Below, one piece after another: positions 35,343 through 43,303 of a stretch of 64,000 nt of DNA. A model generated the notes under the pieces. It saw only the letters and a list, made by a program, of their open reading frames with translations, was not told where the DNA came from and did no database searches. The stretch's first letter is position 1, and each line of letters opens with the position of its first letter. A program made the position numbers and the translations under genes. Origin of the DNA: PALSA-505 sp035308365 (GTDB taxonomy: Bacteria > Actinomycetota > Actinomycetes > Streptosporangiales > Streptosporangiaceae); the NCBI GenBank assembly GCA_035308365.1, contig DATGGU010000036.1, forward strand, positions 16,291-80,290, read 5' to 3'.

Positions 35343-37403
35343 ATGCCATTCTACGAACGGCTGCGGCCGAACGCCGACCGGCTCGCGCAGCTACTCGGCG
35401 ACGAGCGCGGCAGGGAATTGCTGGCAGAGCTGCAAAAGCTGCGGCGCAGCAGCGGTCACGCCGGTACTGGTCCGCAGTGGGCTGGTTCTGGATGGGCCAG
35501 CTCCGCCCGGCCGGGCGAACAGGACGAGGCCGGCCCGGTGGGCGCCTGGCTGGCCGAGCCGGGGGAGGGGGGAGTCGCTCTCCGCCCCCGCGATGATATC
35601 CCTGCGCCGCAGCGCGCGGATTGGGCGCAGGACGGGTACGTCCCGCCGCCGGGCACGGCGCGGCGGGTGGTTCTCATCGGTGAGTCGGCCGCCCGCGGCT
35701 GGCCGCTGGATCCCGTCTTCAACCCCGCGGCCGCGCTCAGGCGGCGCCTTGCCGCCGCAGCCCCCGGCCGCTTCCAGGTCGTGGACCTGGCGAAGACCGG
35801 CGCCGGCGCGGCCGACCTGATCACTGTCCTCCGCCAGCTCCCGGTGGCCAGGCCAGATATCGTCATCGCCTTCGCCGGCAACAACTGGTCGCTCCCGCCG
35901 GAGGACACCAGCCGCGAGCCGTGCCTGCCGGCCGTGACCGAGATCCGGGATCTGCTCGCCCAGGCCCTGCGATGCGGTGGCTACGGCGCGATGCGCCGGG
36001 CGTTCATCGATGCCGTAGTGCTGCCGCGGGCGCGGCAATTCTGCGCCGAACTGGCGGAACTCCATCGCGGGTACGGTGCCGAGATCATCGTCGTGATCCC
36101 GGAGTTCAACCTGCGCGGGTGGCGGCCGCCGGGCGACGTGGAGGTGCCCGTCCTGCCGGCCGGCCGGCTGGCGCGCTGGTATGAGCTGTATGAGCGCGCC
36201 GTCCAGGCCTGCGCCGGCAACCAGTGGCGCGAGGCGCAGTCCCTGGTGGCCAGCCTGCGTGAGCTGGACGGGGGGACTAGCCCGGTCCCTGGCCAGCTGC
36301 TAGGGCGGCTGGCAGAGAGCAGTGGAAAGGGGGCAGTGGCGCGCGCGGAACTCGAGGATTCCAGAGACGCGGTCTGCGGTCTTTTCATCCGCTACCCGCC
36401 CAGGGCGGTGCGCGAGGTGCAGCAGCTGCTGGCCACCTTCGCGGCGGAGAATGGATTCTCCTGTGTCGACTTGCGCCGCGAGCTGGCATCGGCAGACCTG
36501 CCCGAGCTGCCGGACGAGCGCTTCTTCCATGACTACTGCCATTTGACCGATCTTGGGATGGAGCGCGCGATGGCGCCGGTCGCCGCGGCGCTCCTCGGTT
36601 CCGGCTCCGGCCTCCCGCAGACGGAGTCCGGCGTGGGCCGGGCGGCGCGGGCGTTCGCGCACGCCCACGCCGCGGTGCACCTTGCCTATCAGGCGCAGCC
36701 TGCTTCGGTGGTACGTCCCCGGCTCCGCGCCGCGCTCGCGGCCGATCCAGGCCTGGCCCCGCTCATGAGTGCGGTGCTCGATCTGCTCAGCTGCTCGCGA
36801 CCTGCCTGGATCCACCCGGTCGCCGGCGAACTCATCGCCAGGCCCGAGGTCGCTGACTTTGCCGTCCCGCTGGCGGTCAGCCGTGGCCTCAGCGTGGAGC
36901 TGTGGGTGCTGCGGGAGTGCCTGGCGCAGGAGGTCGGTGACGTTGCCGGCGATGGCGCTGCCACAATCGACCTGCTCGAACTGCCCGATTCGCGTGGCCA
37001 CCTGCCGCCGAACTGTACGGCGGGGAGCTTCTATCACCGGGCGAGCGCCCGGCGGTCCCTGCTGGCATTTGCCGCGAGCGGTCCTTGCCGGGGAGTACTC
37101 GATGTCACGTATCGCATGCCCACCCCGGTTTCCGGCGCCGTGTCGGTATCCTGCAATGACACCGGGATCGGCGAGCTTCAGGCTCAGCGGCGGTGGAGCA
37201 GCGAGAGCGTCGGCGTGCCGGCCGGAGCCGTGCGGCCGGGCGTGAACTGGATCAGCTTCGACTGGCCGGTGGCCCAGCCTGACGCGGACGCCTGCTATGC
37301 GGCGGACGCGACCGCGCTCGCTTGTGGCGAGTTCCCCACGGTGCTTCCCGTCTTCGGCGAGATCTTTCACGCGGTGCTCAGAATGGAACACGAGCCGGGT
37401 TAG
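35343..37403 (+). CDS. SGNH/GDSL hydrolase-like protein with C-terminal beta domain, copy 2
   Basis: 686 aa. ATG 35343 is chosen because AGGAG at 35334-35338 overlaps the preceding stop codon, and MPFYERLRPNADRLAQLL aligns with the start of copy 1. Block I is VVLIGESAARGW, block III is IAFAGNNW and block V is FFHDYCHLTDLGM, so the Ser, Asn, Asp and His expected of SGNH enzymes are there. A helical middle and a beta-rich end (VSCNDTGIGELQ, VRPGVNWISF) match copy 1. It contains a low-complexity insertion around residues 38-80 not seen in copy 1. It probably removes or transfers an acyl group on a sugar. It overlaps the convergent aminotransferase by 4 bases. Confidence 0.75.
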   Translation: MPFYERLRPNADRLAQLLGDERGRELLAELQKLRRSSGHAGTGPQWAGSGWASSARPGEQDEAGPVGAWLAEPGEGGVALRPRDDIPAPQRADWAQDGYVPPPGTARRVVLIGESAARGWPLDPVFNPAAALRRRLAAAAPGRFQVVDLAKTGAGAADLITVLRQLPVARPDIVIAFAGNNWSLPPEDTSREPCLPAVTEIRDLLAQALRCGGYGAMRRAFIDAVVLPRARQFCAELAELHRGYGAEIIVVIPEFNLRGWRPPGDVEVPVLPAGRLARWYELYERAVQACAGNQWREAQSLVASLRELDGGTSPVPGQLLGRLAESSGKGAVARAELEDSRDAVCGLFIRYPPRAVREVQQLLATFAAENGFSCVDLRRELASADLPELPDERFFHDYCHLTDLGMERAMAPVAAALLGSGSGLPQTESGVGRAARAFAHAHAAVHLAYQAQPASVVRPRLRAALAADPGLAPLMSAVLDLLSCSRPAWIHPVAGELIARPEVADFAVPLAVSRGLSVELWVLRECLAQEVGDVAGDGAATIDLLELPDSRGHLPPNCTAGSFYHRASARRSLLAFAASGPCRGVLDVTYRMPTPVSGAVSVSCNDTGIGELQAQRRWSSESVGVPAGAVRPGVNWISFDWPVAQPDADACYAADATALACGEFPTVLPVFGEIFHAVLRMEHEPG

Positions 37404-38599
37404 TTTCCGCCGAGCAGATTGAGAGTGATGGAAATCACCAGTTCCTGCTCGGCCTCCGTGAGGCCCATGAAAAGCGGCAAGCTTACCAGGCCTGGCGAAA
37501 TCCGCTCGACACCTGGGTAGGTGTCCCCTCTATTTCCCTCCAGGCTGGCGAACACGGGCAGCTCATAGAGTGGGGTGTAGTGTACCTGCAGGGCGACGCC
37601 GCGTTTTCGGTAGTGCGAAAATATCTGCCGTTTGGACAGGCCGATTCGATCGAGGTCGAATGAGACGGGGAAGAGATGGAGCGCGGACCTCTCATCATCC
37701 GCCGCGGGAACGAAACGCAGGCCGCAAAGCCCGGTCAAATGGCGCCGGTAGCGTTCAGCGAGGATCCGGCGGTAGCGGAGGCTCTCCGGCAGGCGCGCCA
37801 GCTGAACGAGGCCCACAGCCGCGTGGAACTCGGACATGCGCAGGTTGAACCCGGGCTCGGCAACCTCGTAGAACCACGGGTTCGGCTGCCCGTCGCTGTC
37901 GTAGGCCATCGGTGAGACCAGCCCAGCCCGCTGTATGTTGTGGTTCCGGTACCGGCGCAGCCGGCTGGCCAGGTCGCGGTCGGCAAGAGCGATCGCGCCG
38001 CCTTCCCCCGTGGCCACCGGTTTCGTCGGATGGAAGCTGAATGTGGCACCGAGGCTGGCCGGGTGGGTGCCGACGGCCGCGCCGCCAGGTGAGTAGCGCG
38101 CGATGAATGCCTGGCACGCGTCCTCCACCACCTCGGCCTCATACCGGTGCGCGATACCCGCGAGGCGATCCAGGTCGGCCGGCAGGCCGGCGAAATGGAC
38201 GGGCATGACGACGATCTGCTGATACCGGTGAGCGAGCCGGCCGAGCACAGCCGACAGCGAACACGGCGACATGTTCAGCGTGGCCGGGTCGATATCGGTG
38301 AGTGCGACGTCGTACCCGGCCTGCATCGCGGCTGCGGGCCCAGCCACGAAATTGAGGGCGGGCGTGACGAAAAGACTGCGCCCGCGCGGTCGCCTGAGCA
38401 GGTGCAAGAGCGCGTGGATGGCACCCGTTCCGTTGGACACGCACACTACCTCGGGCGCGCCGACGGCCTCGCCAAGGGCTTTCTCGAACCGGTCGACCGT
38501 GGCGCCCGCGGTCCACCATCCGGAACGCAGGACAGCCACGAGCGCTGCTTCCTCTTGCGCCGTCCAGTACGGCCTGGCATATGGGATTGGGTCGGTCAT
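37400..38599 (-). CDS. DegT/DnrJ family aminotransferase, PseC-like, copy 2
   Basis: 399 aa. IPYARPYWTAQEEAALVAVL at the start, the PLP Asp in EVVEDACQAFIARY and the Schiff-base Lys in FSFHPTKPVATGEGGAI (about residue 190), then FNLRMSEFHAAVGLVQL, correspond closely to the PseC/ArnB group that aminates 4-keto-6-deoxy sugar nucleotides. It is distinct from copy 1 at 22990, which has SFDAMKILVTGDGG. It is last in a four-gene operon whose members all overlap by 4 bases. It likely makes an amino-sugar nucleotide, perhaps the donor for VOC-DXD protein 7 in the same operon (inference). Confidence 0.9.
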   Translation of the reverse strand: MTDPIPYARPYWTAQEEAALVAVLRSGWWTAGATVDRFEKALGEAVGAPEVVCVSNGTGAIHALLHLLRRPRGRSLFVTPALNFVAGPAAAMQAGYDVALTDIDPATLNMSPCSLSAVLGRLAHRYQQIVVMPVHFAGLPADLDRLAGIAHRYEAEVVEDACQAFIARYSPGGAAVGTHPASLGATFSFHPTKPVATGEGGAIALADRDLASRLRRYRNHNIQRAGLVSPMAYDSDGQPNPWFYEVAEPGFNLRMSEFHAAVGLVQLARLPESLRYRRILAERYRRHLTGLCGLRFVPAADDERSALHLFPVSFDLDRIGLSKRQIFSHYRKRGVALQVHYTPLYELPVFASLEGNRGDTYPGVERISPGLVSLPLFMGLTEAEQELVISITLNLLGGN

Positions 38600-38865
38600 C
38601 TCGCCGTCACTCGGCTCGCGCTGTCATTGGCCGCATCCCGCACCCGCCAGACGTGCGCCGCCATCTCATGAACATTCCCCGACTCAAGCACGCTACGGGA
38701 GGAAAGACTCACCCCGGCGAGCTCTTCGGTGCGGCTCACGATGTGGGCCGGGTGCAAGGGGTTACCGCCGAGCTCGAAGAAGCCGCCGGCCGGCCCGGGC
38801 CGCCCGATTCCGAGCCCGCCGGCCCACACCTGCGCGATCTGGCGCTCCATCTCGGCCAGGGTCAT
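38596..38865 (-). CDS. PCP-like protein with active-site Ser replaced by Pro
   Basis: 89 aa, the size of one carrier domain. The fold signature is present (MERQIAQVWAGGLGI, GFFELGGNPLHPAHIV, SVLESGNVHEMAA), but the position that normally holds the phosphopantetheine serine in GGxS is proline: the reverse strand at about 38762-38791 reads F-F-E-L-G-G-N-P-L-H. It therefore cannot be converted to holo form by the usual route. The gene is coupled at both ends by 4-base ATGA overlaps with the hydroxylase and the aminotransferase, and the open frame is intact, so it may be kept as a non-carrying docking protein or be recently inactivated. Confidence 0.8.
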   Translation of the reverse strand: MTLAEMERQIAQVWAGGLGIGRPGPAGGFFELGGNPLHPAHIVSRTEELAGVSLSSRSVLESGNVHEMAAHVWRVRDAANDSASRVTAR

Positions 38866-39875
38866 CCGCGGTGGCCCTCCTTGATGGCGGCCCCGGCTCC
38901 CGCCGCCGGTGAGCCTCCCGGGCTCCCCGGCGGCCGCTCGAAAGCCAGCCCGTCCGCGCCGAGTTCGACCGCCGTGGCCCCCGTCTCCGCCATGTACCTG
39001 CGGACGAGCGACTCGATCCGGGCGGCGGGGCGCATGACGATGCCACTGCCGTCGGTCTCCACCCGCCGCAGGCCGTGATCGGCCATATAGCTCGCCACCT
39101 GCTGCGACGCCGTCCGCCGCCGGGCGAGCAGAGCACGCCGCTGGTGCTCGCCGAGTTCCGGGTGCGGAACGTCGAGGAGCAGAACGATGCGCGGCTGAGT
39201 GCCGCGGTGCCAGACCTCGTGCTCAAAGGAGTCGTCAAAAACGATGCACTTGCCCTCCTGCCAGGTCAGGTGCTGGTCGCCCACGCGGATCGAGACCCCG
39301 GGCGGAACCCGCAGTCCCAGGTGGACGCGCAAGTCGGCGTTGGTCCGGCCGCAGTGCGGGATCACGTGGGTTCCCGGGTGCAGCCACGACAGCGTCACGA
39401 CGCCCGGCCCGAGCGTGGTTGCCTCGGGGATCTGGTCGATGACGTCGGTGAGGACCGGGAACAGGTCGCAGGCGGCGTCCTGGCGCCGGCCCGCCTCGTA
39501 GAAGACCACCTGGTCCCAGCGCCCGGACCCGAGCAGCGGCTCGTCGACCGGGCGGAAGCCGTGACGTGACGGATCTGTGACGGTGTCGATCTCGTCGCGG
39601 ATCTTGTCGTAGTTCGCCTCGAGGTGGTGGACGAACCAGAACTGCGCGGGCTCGTAGACCGGCCGCGCGCTCACCCCGGTGACATACTCCAGCGGCCGCT
39701 GCTGCGCGCAGTCCCATATGCCCTGCGCTACCGCGAGCCGCGCACACTGGCCGGCCAGATCACTGCGGCCGTCTCTGATCAGCGCATCGATGAGGCCCGC
39801 ATAGCGCCCTCGGGTCTCGCTTGACATACCTGGGACAGGGGGCATGACCGTAGCCTTTCGAGTCGCCGTGCTCAC
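38862..39875 (-). CDS. Aspartyl/asparaginyl beta-hydroxylase-like Fe/2-oxoglutarate oxygenase, copy 1
   Basis: 337 aa. The iron-binding core is WLHPGTHVIPHCGRTNADLRVHLGL followed by GDQHLTWQEGKCIVFDDSFEHEVWHRG; the two histidines (HCG and HEV) are the family ligands and the Arg binds the cosubstrate. After the oxygenase domain come about 100 residues with no recognised fold. In this cluster such an enzyme may beta-hydroxylate an amino acid, as with the beta-hydroxyhistidine of bleomycin, but the target could also be carrier-bound (the next gene is a PCP-like protein). It overlaps VOC-DXD protein 7 and the PCP-like gene by 4 bases each. Confidence 0.85.
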   Translation of the reverse strand: MSTATRKATVMPPVPGMSSETRGRYAGLIDALIRDGRSDLAGQCARLAVAQGIWDCAQQRPLEYVTGVSARPVYEPAQFWFVHHLEANYDKIRDEIDTVTDPSRHGFRPVDEPLLGSGRWDQVVFYEAGRRQDAACDLFPVLTDVIDQIPEATTLGPGVVTLSWLHPGTHVIPHCGRTNADLRVHLGLRVPPGVSIRVGDQHLTWQEGKCIVFDDSFEHEVWHRGTQPRIVLLLDVPHPELGEHQRRALLARRRTASQQVASYMADHGLRRVETDGSGIVMRPAARIESLVRRYMAETGATAVELGADGLAFERPPGSPGGSPAAGAGAAIKEGHRG

Positions 39876-41437
39876 TGCCGCGACGGCCCGGCCGCAGGCT
39901 CCGGCGCCCGGCCGAGCAGCCGGTCCACGACCGGCCCGGACAATCCGCGCTCGGAGGTCAGATGGTGCCCGACGAGGCTGGCCGCCTGGGCCGGCGAAAT
40001 CCCGAGGTGGCCGAGTTCCGACTCCAGCACGCCGAGCCGCTCGGCGTAATACGGCGGGAGCCGGCCGGCGCAGTTGGCCAGCAGAGTGTACTCCGCAGCC
40101 AGGTAGAGTTTCCGGAACTCGGGCATATGGAATAGCTTCCAGTAGTAGCTCACTCCACCTATGTGCACCAATTCATCCGACATATCCTGCTGCCACTCCC
40201 GCTGGCTGCCGTATTCGCCGAGCGTCGCCTGTGTGCGGTGTTCGAGCTGGCGCACGCGGTGAATCGGGTATCCGGCCGCGGCCGCTGCCACCTGATAGGC
40301 GACGAGGGTGTCGAAGAACGGTGAGCCGCCCGGTGGCACGGGCCTGCCGTGATCGTCCGGTGGCAGAACGGACAGCAATTGCCGCCGCTGCCTGGACGTA
40401 GGAATGCGGCAGTAGGTGCGGTTGTGCATATAGGGCATCCTGGAGCCGCTCCACTCGTAGTTCGTCGGGCTGACGTAGAGGCCCCTGGAGCGCATGGCTT
40501 CGACGACGGCAGCGTTCACGAAGACGAAGTGGCAGCACCCGACGGCAAGTTCCGGTGTAGCGTCGTACGCCCAAATGACGTTGACTGCCGTCGTGTCCTC
40601 GATGTGCGTCATGTCGGCGAACACCTTGGGTTCGAGAACAAAGCAGTCGATATCGATATAGCCGAAGTTGTGGCGGTTCGTTTCGAACAGGAACTCCCAC
40701 GTCGTGTTGTCGTCGACGCCGAGCCGTATATTGTGGAACGGCCGGTTGAGATTCGCCCGGATGAATTGCTGCTCGTCTGGCGTGAGCGCCGAGCCGACGA
40801 GAACGAGATTGACGTCTTCCGGGATGTGCCGAACGGCGTTGACCACCCAGTGCAAGAGGCCTTCGGCGAAGAACATGTAGAAGATGTCGCGGTGGTCGGT
40901 GAGCTGCGCGTAGAACTCACCGAACTCCCGCAGATGTGGCCGCTCCGCCCGGCCGAGACGCCAGTTCCTGATGCCGGCCCGGACCGCGGCGGGCACGGCC
41001 CGCCGCACGCCACGGCTCATTGCCGAACGCAGCCCGCCGGAGGTGGCGGCGAAGGCGAGGATGTTCCCCCACGGATCGCGCACCTCGAACGTGAACTCCG
41101 AGACGTGCGTGACCCCGATGCCGACCTGCACGAGCGCGCCCCGGGCGCGCAACGCGGCCGCGGCGCGATCGGCGTCCCGCACGTAGAAGACGGCGTCCCA
41201 GGCCCGTGGCCCGAAACGCCGGCGCGCATACCCGCGTGCACCGGGCGAGGCCAGCTGGAGCAGGGCCGAACCGCCCGGGGCGCGGGCGAGCACCGCGGCC
41301 GGCGGGTCGCCGAGGATCTCGGCGCTGGTGAATCCGAGAACCTCACGGTAGTAGTCCGCGGCACTGGCAAGGTCGTCGACAAGCAGGCACGGCACGCTCT
41401 CGAGGCCGCTGATTGCCCGCGCCACTCGTGGATTCAT
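39872..41437 (-). CDS. VOC-DXD fusion protein 7
   Basis: 521 aa from ATG 41437, chosen because AGGGGAG lies 5 bases upstream; the open frame extends further but the extension is Pro/Arg-rich. The VOC domain (VPCLLVDDLASAADYYREVL; FEVRDPWGNILAFAAT) keeps the typical R-D-P-x-G-N of ShBle-like proteins. The DXD domain has FYMFFAEGLLHWVVNAVRHI, NLVLVGSALTPDEQQF and FGYIDIDCFVLE (D-I-D at residue about 262). WAYDATPELAVGCCHFVFVN differs from the W-x-W-D-S-G of others, so it may bind a different sugar. It heads a four-gene operon with hydroxylase, PCP-like protein and PseC-like aminotransferase. Confidence 0.75.
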   Translation of the reverse strand: MNPRVARAISGLESVPCLLVDDLASAADYYREVLGFTSAEILGDPPAAVLARAPGGSALLQLASPGARGYARRRFGPRAWDAVFYVRDADRAAAALRARGALVQVGIGVTHVSEFTFEVRDPWGNILAFAATSGGLRSAMSRGVRRAVPAAVRAGIRNWRLGRAERPHLREFGEFYAQLTDHRDIFYMFFAEGLLHWVVNAVRHIPEDVNLVLVGSALTPDEQQFIRANLNRPFHNIRLGVDDNTTWEFLFETNRHNFGYIDIDCFVLEPKVFADMTHIEDTTAVNVIWAYDATPELAVGCCHFVFVNAAVVEAMRSRGLYVSPTNYEWSGSRMPYMHNRTYCRIPTSRQRRQLLSVLPPDDHGRPVPPGGSPFFDTLVAYQVAAAAAGYPIHRVRQLEHRTQATLGEYGSQREWQQDMSDELVHIGGVSYYWKLFHMPEFRKLYLAAEYTLLANCAGRLPPYYAERLGVLESELGHLGISPAQAASLVGHHLTSERGLSGPVVDRLLGRAPEPAAGPSRQ

Positions 41438-41613
41438 AGCGCTCCCCTCGGATTGCGGAAACTGGGCGAACAGGTCAGCGATCCCCGGCCGCCGTGCGTG
41501 CGCCGGCCGGGCCGGCTCCGTAGGATATGGACGCGTCGGCGGTGCGCGAAGGGCCAGCCACACCGTGGACAGACCAAATCGGGCCGGTCGTGGTGTCTGA
41601 GGAGGAGCACGTC
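41438..41613. promoter_or_regulatory. Divergent intergenic region, 176 bp
   Basis: Separates the VOC-DXD 7 operon from the ankyrin gene and must contain both promoters. I see no AT-rich promoter core or repeat in it, only the strong GGAGGAG box (41600-41606) serving the ankyrin gene. Confidence 0.35.
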
Positions 41614-42267
41614 ATGCACGAGCCCCATGTGCCCGAGGCGAGCCGCCACCCGTTGATCGACGCAGTCCGGGAAGGCGACGCCGACCGGGTCCGCACGCTG
41701 CTCGACGACGGCGCGGACGTCGCGGCACGCGACGGCGACGACTGGGCCGCCCTGGACTGGGCGGCCGGCCGGGGAGACCTGGCCATCATCGCGATGCTGC
41801 TCGATCACGGCAGCGACCCGTTCGCTGTCGGCCGCGAGCAGCGCCGCCCATACCAGATCGCGCTCGCGGCAGGGCATCTCGAGGCCGCGCGGGTGCTCCG
41901 CCAGGCGGAGGACGAGGCGGACCCGGATGGGCCAGCGGACCGTTCGTGGCGTCCTTACTGCCGCGCCTACCTGGCCGCGCAGGTCCGCCAGTATCCCGGC
42001 TGGGCCAGCCAGGCCAGGTCCGGCGACGGCACGCCGGGCGAGGCCACGGCCGGGCAGGACGCCGACGCGGTGGTCTTCCTGCACGATGATTTGACCGTGA
42101 CATCCTCGATGCGGCGTGGCGAGGACGTGCTGTTCGACGCCGTGACGGCCGAGTGGGAACGCTTCTGCACGCAGGAACTCGGCTTCCGCGTGCCCGATGA
42201 GATGGATCTCGTCCCGGACGGCCCGCCGGCCGCGCCGAACGGCCCCGCCCGCCCCGGCCAGCCTTAG
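41614..42267 (+). CDS. Small ankyrin-repeat protein
   Basis: 217 aa. ATG 41614 is 7 bases after GGAGGAG; the longer frame from 41527 is less likely. Residues about 10-110 form about three ankyrin repeats (HPLIDAVREGDADRVRTLLD, DWAALDWAAGRGDLAIIAML, RRPYQIALAAGHLEAARVLR). Residues about 145-205 form a separate unknown domain (DAVVFLHDDLTVTSSMRRG, FDAVTAEWERFCTQELGF). The ankyrin part resembles that of the GNAT-ankyrin protein at 15576. It is a single-gene unit between two minus-strand operons. Ankyrin repeats bind proteins, so a role in complex assembly or immunity is possible; no function can be assigned. Confidence 0.8.
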   Translation: MHEPHVPEASRHPLIDAVREGDADRVRTLLDDGADVAARDGDDWAALDWAAGRGDLAIIAMLLDHGSDPFAVGREQRRPYQIALAAGHLEAARVLRQAEDEADPDGPADRSWRPYCRAYLAAQVRQYPGWASQARSGDGTPGEATAGQDADAVVFLHDDLTVTSSMRRGEDVLFDAVTAEWERFCTQELGFRVPDEMDLVPDGPPAAPNGPARPGQP

Positions 42268-42316
42268 CGCCCGGCAGCGCCGGCCGCTGGTCACGGTCAC
42301 TGCCCGCCTCCCGCCC

Positions 42317-43300
42317 TCATACCCGGTCGTCTGCTGGAAGGTCGAGCCACCAGGGGTTGGCCCGCGCCCACGCGATCGTCCGCGCCAGCCCGTCCCGCAG
42401 CGTCGTGCCGCACCGCCAGCCGAGCAGCGCCTCGGCCTTGGCCGTGTCCGGCACGCGGCGGGGTATGTCCGCGTACCGGTCCCCGAGCCGCCGGGCGGTG
42501 TCGAAGGGCACCGGCGGCTGCGCCATACCGGTCAGCTCGCCGAGCAGCTCAACGGCCGAGGCCACGGACGTTTCCTCGCGCGCGCCGAGGTTGAAGCACT
42601 CACCATCGGCCCGGGAGCTGGCGGCGGCCAGCAGCGTCCCCTGGACGGCATCGCTGACGAACGTGAAGCACCGGCTCTGACGGCCGCCGTCGTACACGAT
42701 GAGCGGCAGCCCGCGCAGCGCACGGTGCAGGTTCCGGCTGATCACGTAGGCGGGCCGCTGCCGCGGGCCGTAGACGTTGAAATAGCGGACCACCGTCGCA
42801 CGCAATCCCCGCTCGCGGGCGAAGGCGAAGGTCAGATGCTCGGCCAGGCCCTTGCTCGTGCCGTACGCCCACCGGTCCGTGGCGGTGCTGCCGAGCACCC
42901 GGTCCGCGTCCTCGGCCCAGGGCGTGCGGTCGTTCTTGCCGTACACCTCGCTCGTGCTCGCGAGAACCACCTTGGCTCGCGCCTCCAGCGCCGCCTCGAG
43001 CACATTGCGGGTACCCCACACGTTGACATCGATGACGTCTGTGGGCCTGGTGAGGTACCTGTCGACGCCGACGATCGCACCAAGGTGGTACACGACGTCG
43101 ACTCCGTCGCGGATCACCGAACGAAGCTTGGTGGCGTCTGTGATGTCGCCGCGGACGTAGCTCACGCCCGCGTCCCTGTCCCGCTGGTCCACCGGCGGCC
43201 CGGCGAGGTCATACACCGTGACCTCGTCCCGCGCCGCGAGGCACTCGACGAGATGGCTTCCGATGAAGCCGCAACCACCGGTGACAACGACCCTGGCCAC
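42317..43300 (-). CDS. NAD-dependent sugar-nucleotide epimerase/decarboxylase-like SDR
   Basis: 327 aa, GTG start 3 bases after the dehydrogenase stop. RVVVTGGCGFIGSHLVE is the NAD-binding glycine motif, STSEVYGKND holds the catalytic Ser/Thr, and WAYGTSKGLAEHL holds Tyr-x-x-x-Lys. VVRYFNVYGPRQRP is the conserved sugar-nucleotide segment of UDP-glucose 4-epimerase and UDP-glucuronate decarboxylase relatives. Directly downstream of a UDP-sugar 6-dehydrogenase, the pair could make a uronic acid epimer or, by decarboxylation, a pentose nucleotide. Which reaction is catalysed cannot be settled from motifs. Confidence 0.9.
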   Translation of the reverse strand: MARVVVTGGCGFIGSHLVECLAARDEVTVYDLAGPPVDQRDRDAGVSYVRGDITDATKLRSVIRDGVDVVYHLGAIVGVDRYLTRPTDVIDVNVWGTRNVLEAALEARAKVVLASTSEVYGKNDRTPWAEDADRVLGSTATDRWAYGTSKGLAEHLTFAFARERGLRATVVRYFNVYGPRQRPAYVISRNLHRALRGLPLIVYDGGRQSRCFTFVSDAVQGTLLAAASSRADGECFNLGAREETSVASAVELLGELTGMAQPPVPFDTARRLGDRYADIPRRVPDTAKAEALLGWRCGTTLRDGLARTIAWARANPWWLDLPADDRV

Positions 43301-43303
43301 GTG

